The position numbers and the translations under genes were made by a program. From positions 1-36,255 of the forward strand of contig NZ_AJXL01000034.1 in assembly GCF_000264055.1 (NCBI RefSeq): a stretch of DNA of 36,255 nt. Direction: 5' to 3'. The notes under the pieces are model-generated. The model did no database searches. It was given only the letters and a program-made list of their open reading frames with translations, and was not told the DNA's origin. Shown here in pieces: positions 1-8,416 of this stretch (position 1 is its first letter; each line of letters starts with the position of its first letter). This DNA comes from Flavobacterium sp. ACAM 123 (GTDB taxonomy: Bacteria; Bacteroidota; Bacteroidia; Flavobacteriales; Flavobacteriaceae).

Positions 1-1055
1 TCAAAAGTGATAGAGGCTAGTTGCATCAGACATAATTCAACAAGCAGTCGCTGATTTTGACTTAGTTTGTATTTTAAATCACAATCATTCGCAATAGCGA
101 CTCCTTTCAACAAAAAATCGTGACTGCATTGCTGTGCCTGTACTCCGTACATTTTTTGAGCCTGCTCGCCAACTTCTAATAAAGACAGGGTTAAAGGTGT
201 TTTACTGACCAATAGATCTCTAAAATGGGAAGCCAATCCAGATACAAAATGATGAGAATCAAATCCTTTGGAAAGAATGTCGTTGAAAGCCATCAATAAC
301 TCAGGAATTTTATTTTCAAGAATTAAATCTGTCACCGTGATATAAGTCTCATAATCGAGTACGTTAAGGTTTTCAGTTACGGCCTGACGTGTCAAGCTAG
401 CACCACAATAGGAAACAACTCTATCAAAAATAGATAAAGCGTCGCGCATAGCACCATCTGCTTTTTGTGCAATAATATGTAAAGCATCGTCTTCAAAAAC
501 GATTCCTTGACTAGTTGCCACTTCAGCCAGATGTTCTTTAGCATCCTTTACAGTGATTCTTTTAAAATCAAAAATCTGACAACGCGATAATATGGTAGGA
601 ATGATTTTATGTTTTTCGGTCGTTGCCAATATAAAAATGGCATGTTTCGGTGGTTCTTCCAATGTCTTTAGAAAAGCATTAAAAGCCGCTGAAGACAACA
701 TGTGTACCTCGTCAATAATGTAAACTTTATATTTTCCCGTTTGTGGTGGAATACGGACCTGATCAATTAAGCTCCTAATATCGTCAACAGAATTATTAGA
801 GGCAGCATCTAATTCGAATACATTAAAAGCAAAATCTTCAGTTGGATCATCATAACCTGGCTGATTGATTTTCCTAGCCAAGATACGGGCGCAGGTCGTT
901 TTCCCAACTCCTCTAGGTCCTGTAAATAATAGGGCAGAGGCAAGATGATTGCTATCTATGGCATTCAACAAAGTATTGGTAATCGCTTTTTGTCCCACCA
1001 CATCATTAAATGTTTGGGGGCGATATTTACGAGCCGATACAATAAATTGTTCCAT
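1..1055 (-). CDS. dnaX: DNA polymerase III subunit gamma/tau, 5' part (runs off the window)
   Basis: Clamp-loader ATPase of the replicative polymerase. Translation from the ATG at 1055 opens MEQFIVSARKYRPQTF and stays open for 351 codons to the window edge, so the C-terminal part is missing. Visible motifs are the Walker A GPRGVGKTT near residue 45, Walker B and DEVH (YIIDEVHMLS), sensor 1 (FILATTEKHKI) and the SRC arginine-finger motif (TILSRCQ). The four-cysteine zinc module that usually follows Walker A is absent: the segment between ARILARKINQ and FELDAASNNS is short and has no cysteines. I believe this is normal in flavobacteria. A TAnnTTTG box on the minus strand just upstream (1075-1082) supports the start. 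Identity is secure. Confidence 0.96.
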   Translation of the reverse strand, partial: MEQFIVSARKYRPQTFNDVVGQKAITNTLLNAIDSNHLASALLFTGPRGVGKTTCARILARKINQPGYDDPTEDFAFNVFELDAASNNSVDDIRSLIDQVRIPPQTGKYKVYIIDEVHMLSSAAFNAFLKTLEEPPKHAIFILATTEKHKIIPTILSRCQIFDFKRITVKDAKEHLAEVATSQGIVFEDDALHIIAQKADGAMRDALSIFDRVVSYCGASLTRQAVTENLNVLDYETYITVTDLILENKIPELLMAFNDILSKGFDSHHFVSGLASHFRDLLVSKTPLTLSLLEVGEQAQKMYGVQAQQCSHDFLLKGVAIANDCDLKYKLSQNQRLLVELCLMQLASITF

Positions 1056-1539
1056 AGATTTTTTTCTTCGAAGGCAAATATAGTCATTGCCATTATATTA
1101 TGAAAATGATACTTTGTTTAATTCCAAAATTAGTGAGGTAAGAGTTTTAGTAGTTCCTTTTAGAAGCATAATCAGCGCAATTGAGTTGAGGCTTCAGGAC
1201 TTATAGAAGCTTTTTAAAAAACTCTTTAATTTTAGTTAATATCCTAATTTAAAGATGTAATATAGTTTATGTGCTTCACCATATAGAGGATTTATGAATT
1301 TTACCCGAAAGCAGTCTTGATGATTATTAATAAATTAATTCTCATATTCTTTATTAATAAATGTGATTAAAAAAGGAGTTTTAATGATCATTATGAAGCT
1401 TCTAAACCGGTTTGATTTCCTAGTTTATTAAAACTGTGAAACTTCAATCCAATTCGATTTACACAAATTTTGATTTTTTTTTCACAGTTTAACAATTAAA
1501 AAAATCTCCCTTTAGATTAGGCAGATCTCATCTCGTATT
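1056..1539. other. 484-bp AT-rich gap between dnaX and the small-gene cluster
   Basis: No convincing coding frame was found. The dnaX -7 box lies at its left end. At 1404-1413 there is a 10-bp perfect palindrome (AAACCGGTTT). Bases 1431-1441 and 1480-1490 form an 11-bp inverted repeat (AAACTGTGAAA / TTTCACAGTTT) separated by 38 bases. It could fold downstream of the small-gene cluster on the minus strand, but it lacks the GC-rich stem of a classical terminator. Confidence 0.4.
1075..1082 (-). promoter_or_regulatory. Probable -7 box of the dnaX promoter
   Basis: Read on the minus strand this is TATATTTG, a full match to the Bacteroidota -7 consensus TAnnTTTG. It lies 20 bases before the dnaX start, which implies a very short leader. 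I see no clear TTG -33 element at the usual distance. Confidence 0.5.
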
Positions 1540-1839
1540 TTATTTGTTTCGGCCTTTAATACTAATTTTAATTAGCACTTGTGCGGCATCACTAACTGAA
1601 TTTGCTGCAAAACCAGTTACAAAAACACCGTTTTCACCTGATTTCGTAGTTATTCCATAGACTACTGCTTCATCATCTGGGTTTGAATTTCCTTCGTAAC
1701 GGTAGATGTGTACAATTTGATAATGGTCGGGATTTTTTACAATGTCCTCTTCATGAAGGTTAAAATCATAGGTAAATCCTTTTTCTTTTAATTCTTCTAA
1801 TGCTTTTGATACAGTGGCATAATGATACTTCTTTTCCAT
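1540..1839 (-). CDS. Small conserved flavobacterial protein, paralogue 1 (99 aa)
   Basis: Function unknown. It is a tandem paralogue of the gene at 1919-2218: both share [10 protein letters not shown] near the start, [10 protein letters not shown] around residue 21, HIYRYEGN in the middle, DEAVVYGI, and GVFVxGFAANS near the C-terminus. No signal peptide or membrane segment is apparent. Relatives in flavobacteria are often labelled phosphoribosylpyrophosphate synthetase, but at 99 residues there is no PRPP-binding motif, so that name should not be used. The three copies are co-directional on the minus strand; this is the most downstream one, 79 bases after copy 2. Confidence 0.8.
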   Translation of the reverse strand: MEKKYHYATVSKALEELKEKGFTYDFNLHEEDIVKNPDHYQIVHIYRYEGNSNPDDEAVVYGITTKSGENGVFVTGFAANSVSDAAQVLIKISIKGRNK

Positions 1840-1918
1840 ACTATTTTATTTGTCTATTTCAATGTTATTGGGACAAAATACTAAAATAGCTTTGTTGCTA
1901 AATTACTAATTCTGTTTT

Positions 1919-2218
1919 TTATTTTGTCCTGTTTTTTATGCCAATATTAAGTAGTGCTTGAGCCGCATCGCTAATCGAGTTAGCAGCAAATCCTGCGACA
2001 AACACTCCTTTTTTTCCTGATTTAGATTGGATACCATATACTACTGCTTCATCCCCTGGATCAGTATTTCCTTCATACCGGTAAATGTGTTTAATCTCAT
2101 ATTTTTTCGGGTTTTTTGCAATATCCTTTTCATGCAGGTTAAAATCATAGGTGAACCCATTTTCATTTAACTCATCTAAGGCTTTTGAAACTGTGGCATA
2201 ATGATACATTTGATTCAT
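1919..2218 (-). CDS. Small conserved flavobacterial protein, paralogue 2 (99 aa)
   Basis: Intact middle copy of the three-member tandem family. It has the same length as copy 1 and differs mainly by conservative changes, for example [16 protein letters not shown] where copy 1 has [16 protein letters not shown]. The equal lengths and conserved reading frame show both intact copies have been under selection at the protein level. No known catalytic motif is visible. The start [14 protein letters not shown] aligns with copy 1, with the conserved part beginning at YHYATV. Function unknown. Confidence 0.8.
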   Translation of the reverse strand: MNQMYHYATVSKALDELNENGFTYDFNLHEKDIAKNPKKYEIKHIYRYEGNTDPGDEAVVYGIQSKSGKKGVFVAGFAANSISDAAQALLNIGIKNRTK

Positions 2219-2315
2219 AATTTTTATTTTTATAAAGTACTAGTGATTTGTAGTTCATTTTTTTTGAATTAACAGACTTAAATTATGTTCTGGATTCATT
2301 GTCACTACTTTCAAT

Positions 2316-2594
2316 TCACAATTTAGACAATACAAGTACAGCTTCATTATCTGTTTTTGCAGAAAATCCAGCAACAAAAACTCCTTTTTTACGCTGGGAA
2401 GATATAATTTCTTACACTATTGTTGGGTCGCCTAGATCAGAATTTACTTCGTACCTGTTTATGTGTTTTACTTGATGTTGCGCAAGTTTGTGAATAATAC
2501 CTTCTTGATGAATATTATAATCATAAGTAAACCCCAATTCATTCCATACATTAAAGACTTCAGGAACTGTCGAATAACGATAAATAGGTTTCAT
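2316..2594 (-). pseudogene. Third copy of the 99-aa family, broken by one in-frame stop
   Basis: The frame from the ATG at 2594 gives MKPIYRYSTV, GFTYDYNIHQ and HINRYEVNSDLGD, then a TAA at 2412-2414 exactly where both intact copies have the tyrosine of AVVYGI. Reading on in the same frame recovers [17 protein letters not shown] and reaches a stop at 2316-2318. Homology therefore continues past the stop without any indel, and a single base change (TAT or TAC to TAA) explains the break. The copy is also more diverged than the other two and slightly shorter at the C-terminus. It is either a young pseudogene or a truncated 60-residue product. Confidence 0.75.
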
Positions 2595-2676
2595 AGATTG
2601 GAATTTTAAAACATACTTAAAGATAACTATTTTAAATTAAGACTTTGAAAAATAGCTGTTAAACTAAAATTTAATG

Positions 2677-2708
2677 TTTGACTTCAAGTTAAAATTGTTG
2701 TAAATTCG
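2677..2708 (+). promoter_or_regulatory. rnpB promoter (-33 TTTG, -7 TAAATTCG)
   Basis: TTTG at 2677-2680 and TAAATTCG at 2701-2708 are separated by 20 bases, the Bacteroidota sigma-factor spacing. The -7 box has one mismatch to TAnnTTTG. It ends 5 bases before the first paired base of the RNase P RNA, so transcription should begin at or near 2713. Confidence 0.65.
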
Positions 2709-2712
2709 CCGC

Positions 2713-3028
2713 ACAGACCGCCTTATCGTCGTTTTGAGCAATCAAGAGGGAGGAAAGTCCGGACACCTAAGAGAAGCATAGCGGGTAACCCCCGTCGGTT
2801 TTGTCTGCAAAGGCAAGGTTAGGACAAGTGCAACAGAAAGTATGTACAGGTAATGCTGTAGTGAAACCAGGTAAACTCTATGCGGTGAAATATCAAGTAT
2901 ATCAGCATTTAAGGGCTTCTCGTCCGTTGCTGAAGGGTAGATAGCTTGAGTCATACAGTAATGTATGATCTAGATAAATGATAAGGGTCCTGATTTATCG
3001 GGATACAGAATCCGGCTTACAGGTCTGT
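2713..3028 (+). ncRNA. rnpB: RNase P RNA component, bacterial type A
   Basis: Catalytic RNA that matures the 5' ends of tRNAs. The ends are set by helix P1: ACAGACC at 2713-2719 pairs with GGTCTGT at 3022-3028. The universally conserved regions are readable: GAGGAAAGTCCGGAC about 40 bases in (5' half of P4) and ACAGAATCCGGCTTAC near the 3' end (3' half of P4 with the tRNA-CCA-binding vicinity). The length of about 316 nt fits the family. A T-run follows P1 directly. The minus-strand open frame that covers this RNA is not a gene. Confidence 0.95.
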
Positions 3029-3035
3029 TTTTTTT
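3022..3035 (+). terminator. rnpB 3' end: P1 helix followed by a T-run
   Basis: The 3' strand of P1 (GGTCTGT) runs straight into a stretch of eight T residues. The terminator-like signal is thus formed by the RNA's own closing helix plus the U-tract. Confidence 0.5.
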
Positions 3036-3072
3036 CAACAATTAATAAAAAGGGATTGTGAAATCTAAAAGG

Positions 3073-3135
3073 AACCATTAAGAAATTAAGTTTCATTAAG
3101 TCAATAAGCTTAATTTTCTCAATTTCTTAATGGTT
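3073..3135. repeat. Long intergenic hairpin between rnpB and panE
   Basis: AACCATTAAGAAATT at 3073-3087 and its exact complement at 3121-3135 form a 15-bp perfect stem. The 33-nt loop holds a second small dyad (ATTAAG / CTTAAT). TTAAGAAATTAAG-type words are common between flavobacterial genes, so this is probably a dispersed intergenic repeat rather than a factor-independent terminator, since no T-run follows. Confidence 0.55.
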
Positions 3136-3159
3136 TGATTTTTATTGTAAACTGTAGTT

Positions 3160-4092
3160 ATGCTAACAAAAATTGGAATTTTAGGATTGGGTGGAGTAGG
3201 TGGTTATTTTGGTGGATTATTGGCGAAAGCCTATGCCGAATTGGATCAATTCGAAATTGTGTTTATTGCTCGTGGTGAAACCGAAAAAGCAATTGTAGCC
3301 TCGGGATTAAAGATCATCACTGACGAAAATGAAAGCATTGCCTTTCCAAGTATTGTTTCTCATGATCCTCAAACAATCGGAAAACTCGATTATCTTATTT
3401 GTGCCACGAAAACGTATGACATTGAAGAGAGTCTTTTATTGTTAGAAAAATGCATTACTAAAAACACAGTTATTCTACCTTTATATAACGGTGTTGATGC
3501 GCCAGAAAGAATAAGTACTCTTTATCCCGATAATGAAGTTTTAAAAGGTTGTGTGTATATCGTTTCCATGATTCAATCCCCGGGAGTCATTAAAAAAATG
3601 GGACCTTATGAAAAATTGTATTTTGGGTCTGATACAGCACCAATAGGCAAGTTAAGGGCATTGCAGCTTATTTTTAAAAATGCATCAATAGAAAGTTACT
3701 TAGTGGACACTATCGAGGAAACCGTATGGGAGAAGTTTATTTTCATTTCCGCTTTGGCTTCAGCTACATCCTACTTAAATCAAAATATAGGCGAAATCAT
3801 TAACAGCAATACAAGCAGAGCAATATATGTTGAACTCTTATATGAGATCACCATGTTAGCTGCCGTTAAAGGATTGAACTTACCGAACGATATTGTTATG
3901 CAAACCATTCATAAATTAGAAAAAACACCAAAAGACGCAACTTCATCGATGCATCGCGATGTATTGGCTGGTCGAAAATTTGAATTGGCGTCTTTGACTG
4001 AATTTGTGGTGAATGAAGGACTGAAATATGAAATGGAATTGCCTACTTATAAAATGGTATTGGATAAATTAGCACAGGTTTCTAAGAGCTAA
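3160..4092 (+). CDS. panE: 2-dehydropantoate 2-reductase (ketopantoate reductase family)
   Basis: Predicted to reduce 2-dehydropantoate to pantoate with NADPH in the pantothenate/CoA pathway; cytosolic. The 310-residue length is typical. The N-terminal Rossmann motif GLGGVGGYFGG lies at residues 9-19. Family residues visible further on are the lysine in CATKTYD, the asparagine in LYNGVD, the lysine in VWEKFIF (about residue 190) and the acidic residue in GRKFELASL in the C-terminal helical domain. It is a stand-alone gene after the rnpB hairpin and is convergent with rsmD. Ketopantoate reductases include paralogues acting on other 2-oxo acids, so the exact substrate is inferred from family. 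Confidence 0.85.
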   Translation: MLTKIGILGLGGVGGYFGGLLAKAYAELDQFEIVFIARGETEKAIVASGLKIITDENESIAFPSIVSHDPQTIGKLDYLICATKTYDIEESLLLLEKCITKNTVILPLYNGVDAPERISTLYPDNEVLKGCVYIVSMIQSPGVIKKMGPYEKLYFGSDTAPIGKLRALQLIFKNASIESYLVDTIEETVWEKFIFISALASATSYLNQNIGEIINSNTSRAIYVELLYEITMLAAVKGLNLPNDIVMQTIHKLEKTPKDATSSMHRDVLAGRKFELASLTEFVVNEGLKYEMELPTYKMVLDKLAQVSKS

Positions 4093-4147
4093 TTAATGCT
4101 ATTTATTATTGCAGTGAACAGCAGTAAAAAAGTTTCATTTCCAATAA

Positions 4148-4175
4148 AAAAGCACTCGTAAAAACGAGGGCTTTA
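4148..4175. terminator. Bidirectional terminator between panE and rsmD
   Basis: AGCACTCGT (4151-4159) pairs with ACGAGGGCT (4164-4172), with one internal mismatch and a 4-nt loop. A-rich sequence lies on the left and TTT on the right, so it can serve both convergent genes. Confidence 0.6.
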
Positions 4176-4198
4176 CTACTTATTAAGTTCTTTAATTA

Positions 4199-4789
4199 CT
4201 ATTCTTCTTCGTCTTCTTTAAAAAGATCAGCATCTAATTCTTCTTCACCAGAGCTTAATTCGAAAAAACTAAAAATAGAACCTCCATATGTTTTCTTAAA
4301 AGAAAAATTATCCATGTGGTCTAACTTCGTATACTTTGAATGTTCGATTACCATCATTCCATCGTCATTAAGGGTGTTTTTTTCGAAAATAAGCAATACT
4401 ATTTTTTCGAAAATCTTTTGATCCAAAGCGTAAGGAGGATCGGCAAAAATAATATCGAAACTAGCATTGTTTCTTTCCAGAAATTTAAAAACATCACTTT
4501 TGGTTGCTGCAATATTAAAATCATATTCGGCCGCCACTTGTTTGATGAATTTTACACAACCAAAATCGGCATCTACTGATGTAATCGGTGCGCTACCTCG
4601 GGAGGCAAATTCATAACTGATGTTTCCGGTTCCTGCGAACAGGTCTAAAATTTTCAAGCCTTCAAAACTGAAATGGTTGTTGATTACATTAAATAATGCT
4701 TCCTTAGACATATCGGTTGTGGGGCGAACGGGTAATCCTTTTGGGGGAGAGATGCGTCTTCCCTTGTATTTTCCTGAAATGATTCTCAT
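4199..4789 (-). CDS. rsmD: 16S rRNA (guanine(966)-N2)-methyltransferase RsmD
   Basis: SAM-dependent methylation of G966 of 16S rRNA in the assembling 30S subunit. The 196-residue protein opens MRIISGKYKGRRI, a family hallmark, followed by PTTDMSKEALFN, the SAM-binding DLFAGTGNISYEFASRG near residues 49-65 and the catalytic DPPYA near residue 117. The C-terminus has an acidic tail (EEELDADLFKEDEEE). Its ATG overlaps the TGA of the frame-corrected DUF3822 gene upstream as ATGA, which indicates translational coupling. Secure assignment. Confidence 0.93.
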   Translation of the reverse strand: MRIISGKYKGRRISPPKGLPVRPTTDMSKEALFNVINNHFSFEGLKILDLFAGTGNISYEFASRGSAPITSVDADFGCVKFIKQVAAEYDFNIAATKSDVFKFLERNNASFDIIFADPPYALDQKIFEKIVLLIFEKNTLNDDGMMVIEHSKYTKLDHMDNFSFKKTYGGSIFSFFELSSGEEELDADLFKEDEEE

Positions 4790-5608
4790 GAGTTGAAAAG
4801 TATAAAATGATTTCTGTTTTCGGCCTCAGAAAAATAATTATTCCATCGTAAATCGTTGACGTCAATAAGCGAAACGTTACGAATGTATTTGTATGCTATT
4901 TTAAAAAAAATCACTTTCGCTGTCTATATTCCCTATCAACTCTAATGCAAAGTTTTCAGGATTCAGGTTTAATTGTTCTGCCGTAAACAAAACATAATAT
5001 ATAAAATCTTCGGGAGTATGATAATCAAAAGAGTTGAATAATAACAACTTCTGATTTTGGATTACAATAATCTCAAAATGCCCTTCAGTAAAATGAATCG
5101 TAATTTTCTTATCATCAATATTTTTGGATGCATCCAAAAGGGTTGTCACAAGTATACTATTAGCATGCTTATAATCGAAAGTGCCAAATTGATCAATGAA
5201 AAAGTTGTTCATATTGACGTATGGAATGTAAACAGAGTTGATTTGGTAATTACTGATTTCGTCGTATGCAAAAAAATCAGTGTCAAAAACCTTGGTATTG
5301 TATTGCAGATAACTTCCAAGGAAATTCTCGTCAAAGAGAGCAGCGGGAACAAATGTGGACAGATTGTTATTGTGTATAATCAATACATCATCATAGGTTT
5401 CATTCAACTCAGGGTAATCCCTAAATGCATTCGAAAATAAATCTTCAATTTTAATCCCTTTATGAAAAGAATCAAAATGGACTTCATTGAAGGATGTAAT
5501 AGTATTGTTGAGTGTGTCAAAACAGCAAAAAGACAATCCGGTCAAGGAAACTTGAATGGAGAGTTTTTTATATTTCTTTTCGGTAATATTTGTGTTTTGT
5601 GTAGACAT
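4786..5608 (-). CDS. DUF3822 family protein, frameshifted near the 3' end
   Basis: Unknown function; the family regularly precedes rsmD in flavobacteria. The uninterrupted frame from the ATG at 5608 ends at 4901 after 235 residues (...NIDSESDFF). The stop is created inside a run of eight A on the plus strand (4903-4910). Reading the run as seven bases continues as KIAYKYIRNVSLIDVNDLRW and on to HFILFNS, ending at a TGA (4786-4788) that overlaps the rsmD start. The restored product is 273 residues, the expected family length. The extra base may be a sequencing error, a real mutation or a slippage site. The protein has an actin-like ATPase feel, but I see no diagnostic motif. Confidence 0.75.
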
Positions 5609-5814
5609 AATCTGATTTATAATCCATCCTGTCCGCCTTAAACGGAAAGGATTAAATGCGATGGCAAACTTACAAATTTAAAAAACAATATCAATTGCAA
5701 AAATCAAACGCAAAAGTAATTGTAATAGAAAATTAAGAAATATTAAAATTGAAATTGAGTTTTACTATTGATTTTGACATTGAAAACGCTTACTTTGCAT
5801 TTAAAATATGTCAG

Positions 5815-7238
5815 ATGAATTCCTCCTTGTTTTATAGCCTTTTAAAAAATAAATTCCCTTTTATTCCTACTTATAAGCAGGATATTTTTTTTCTAAAAAA
5901 TAGCTATTTTTTTTAACTGAAACTGATAACGACACTATTTTTGTTCTTAAAGGATATGCGGGAACTGGTAAAACGACCGTGATTTCTACGATTGTAAATA
6001 ACCTTCTCGACATCAATAAAAAATATGTTTTGCTCGCGCCAACTGGACGTGCGGCAAAAGTGATTGCCAATTATTCGAACAAACCTGCTTTTACGATTCA
6101 TAAAAAAATCTATTTTCCAAAGAAGTCTTCTGGCGGTGGAGTTTCTTTTACTTTGCAACAAAATAAACATAAAAACACTATTTTTATAGTAGATGAGGCC
6201 TCAATGATTTCGGATACTAACTCGGATTCTAAGCTTTACGAAAACGGTTCTTTGCTTGATGATTTGATTTCGTATGTCTATTCAGGAACTAATTGCAAAA
6301 TGATTCTGCTTGGAGACACAGCTCAATTGCCTCCTGTAAATTTAGATATTAGTCCAGCTCTAGATACCCAAACTTTAAGTTTGAATTATAATAAGGAAGT
6401 GGAATATATTGAGCTTGACGAAGTCATGCGTCAGGAAGAAGATTCTGGAATTTTATATAATGCAACGGAACTTCGAGAGTTATTAAAAGATTCCTTCATT
6501 ACTGATTTTCAGTTTGACGTTAAGAAGTTTAAAGACATCGTCCGCTTGACCGATGGGTATGATATTCAAGACGCCATCAACTCAGCCTACAGTAATTACA
6601 GTATAGAAGATACTGCTTTTATTGTTCGCTCGAATAAAAGAGCAAATCAATACAATGAACAAATCAGAACTAAAATATTAGACAAAGAAAGCGAATTGTC
6701 ATCAGGCGATTTTCTTATGGTGGTTAAAAACAATTATTTTTGGTTGAAAGACTCTGATCATGCCGGTTTTATTGCCAATGGTGATATCATTGAAGTATTA
6801 GAGATTTTCAATATCAAGGAACTGTACGGATTTAAGTTTGCTAATGTAAAAATCAGGATGATTGATTATCCAGATCAAAAGCCTTTTGAAACAGTACTAT
6901 TATTAGATACCATAAAAAGCGAATCACCTTCGTTGACCTATGAAGAATCCAACAGATTGTATCAGGAAGTACTTAAAGATTATGAAGGTGAAACCAAATT
7001 TAAACAATTTCAAAAAGTAAAAGCCAATGAATATTTTAATGGTTTGCAAGTAAAATTCTCCTATGCCATTACTTGTCATAAATCCCAAGGAGGGCAATGG
7101 AATACCGTTTTTATAGAACAACCTTATTTGCCGAACGGAATTGACAGAGATTATATCCGCTGGCTATATACTGCTATGACTAGAGCAAAAAATAAATTAT
7201 ATTTGATCGGTTTTAAAGATGAGTCGTTTGTGGAATGA
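5815..7238 (+). CDS. RecD-like DNA helicase / AAA-family ATPase, frameshifted near the N-terminus
   Basis: Superfamily 1 helicase of the RecD/UvrD_C_2 type, probably acting in DNA repair. The gene begins MNSSLFYSLLKNKFPF at 5815, reaches YKQDIFF, and then hits a stop after a run of eight T (5907-5914). Adding one T to this run, or removing one base each from it and from the A-run at 5895-5900, joins the frame to LTETDNDTIFVLKGYAGTGK. The Walker A motif GYAGTGKTT lies at 5952-5978, just before the GTG (5979) where the longer open frame begins, so that GTG is not the real start: without the upstream part the enzyme would lack its P-loop. Downstream are APTGRAAK, the Walker B FIVDEASMISD, LLGDTAQLPP, YAITCHKSQGGQW and the motif VI TAMTRAKNKLYLIG. 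The restored length is about 474 residues. Confidence 0.85.
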
Positions 7239-7282
7239 TTTTAATTTATGGCTGTCACATCAAAATATAATTTTGAAAATAA

Positions 7283-8362
7283 ATGATTAAACCGCTTACT
7301 TCCTTACGCTTTTTTTTTGCATTTATGATATTTGTGCATCATATGACTTTTTTAGCAAAAAGTAAATCATCCACTTTACGGTGGATTCATGAATCGATAT
7401 TGAAGGAAGGATATATTGGGGTTAGTTTCTTTTTTATTTTGAGTGGTTTTATTCTTGCTTATAATTACCGCGACTCGTTTCTAAATCAAAAAATATCAAA
7501 ATCTAATTTTTATATTGCCAGGATTGCCAGAATCTACCCGCTTCATTTTTTATCTCTGCTAATTGCTGTACCCTTGACGATTCAAAATGCTAATTTTGAG
7601 ATCTCACTTTGGTTGAAACAGTTGTTTTTCAATTTGACATTGACCCAAAGTTTCATTCCAATAAAGAAAATATATTTTTCTTTTAATTCTCCATCTTGGA
7701 GTATTTCGAATGAGCTTTTTTTCTATTTGCTGTTTCCTTTTTTAATCTTTTTAATATCGAAAATTAAAATGCATAAATATAGCAAAAGTGTATTGATCCC
7801 ATTTTTATTTTTTTTGCCAATATTGATGTTAGTAATCCCTGCAATCTATTATAAAAACCTATTCTATGTTAATCCGTTTTTTAGGGTTTTTGATTTCATC
7901 GTAGGGATACTTCTTTATGAACTATTTTTAAAAATAAAAAACACAAGCAACGTACTTAATTATAATGCTTTGGAATTTAGTTCGATTGCCTTGTTAGTTG
8001 TTTTTTTTATTTTTCACAGCCAGCTTCCATTAGTAGTTCGCTATTCTATTTATTATTGGTTACCTATGAGTTTTTTAATACTGGTTTTTGCCTTCCAAAA
8101 AGGAGTACTTTCAAGATTATTATCTAATCGCTCCTTAATTTTACTTGGCGAAATAAGTTTTGGTTTTTATATGTTTCATCAGCTAGTTTTGAAATACTTT
8201 ATAATGTTCAATAAATCGATCCTTCATATTGCGAATGAATATTTAATCATTTTAATTATATTAATCATTTCACTTATAATAAGTTATATAAGTTTAATCT
8301 GGTTTGAAAATCCAGTTAATAAGTATTTAAAAAAAGTTTCTATGAATAAAACCAAGGATTAG
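7283..8362 (+). CDS. Acyltransferase 3 family membrane protein (OafA/YrhL-like)
   Basis: Integral membrane O-acyltransferase of the family that acetylates LPS O-antigen, peptidoglycan or other surface glycans. It has 359 residues and about ten hydrophobic segments. The N-terminal hallmark LTSLRFFFAFMIFVHH (residues 5-20) contains the RxxA-like and histidine positions of the family; GYIGVSFFFILSGFIL and FYIARIARIYPLHFL follow, and SWSISNELFFYLLFPF sits mid-protein. No extra SGNH domain is attached. It starts 44 bases after the helicase. The glycan substrate cannot be told from sequence. Confidence 0.85.
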   Translation: MIKPLTSLRFFFAFMIFVHHMTFLAKSKSSTLRWIHESILKEGYIGVSFFFILSGFILAYNYRDSFLNQKISKSNFYIARIARIYPLHFLSLLIAVPLTIQNANFEISLWLKQLFFNLTLTQSFIPIKKIYFSFNSPSWSISNELFFYLLFPFLIFLISKIKMHKYSKSVLIPFLFFLPILMLVIPAIYYKNLFYVNPFFRVFDFIVGILLYELFLKIKNTSNVLNYNALEFSSIALLVVFFIFHSQLPLVVRYSIYYWLPMSFLILVFAFQKGVLSRLLSNRSLILLGEISFGFYMFHQLVLKYFIMFNKSILHIANEYLIILIILIISLIISYISLIWFENPVNKYLKKVSMNKTKD

Positions 8363-8416
8363 AGTTTTAATAAATTTCGAAAGGAGGATTGTTTTTTTAT
8401 TATTAGAAGTCAGTTT

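Noticed and set aside
2742..2954. Minus-strand open frame of 70 codons
   Set aside because: It is antisense to the conserved core of rnpB and has no protein-like features.
5979..5981. GTG as the start of the RecD-like helicase
   Set aside because: It falls at the valine after the Walker A motif GYAGTGKTT, and the preceding frame clearly encodes the rest of the ATPase N-terminus.
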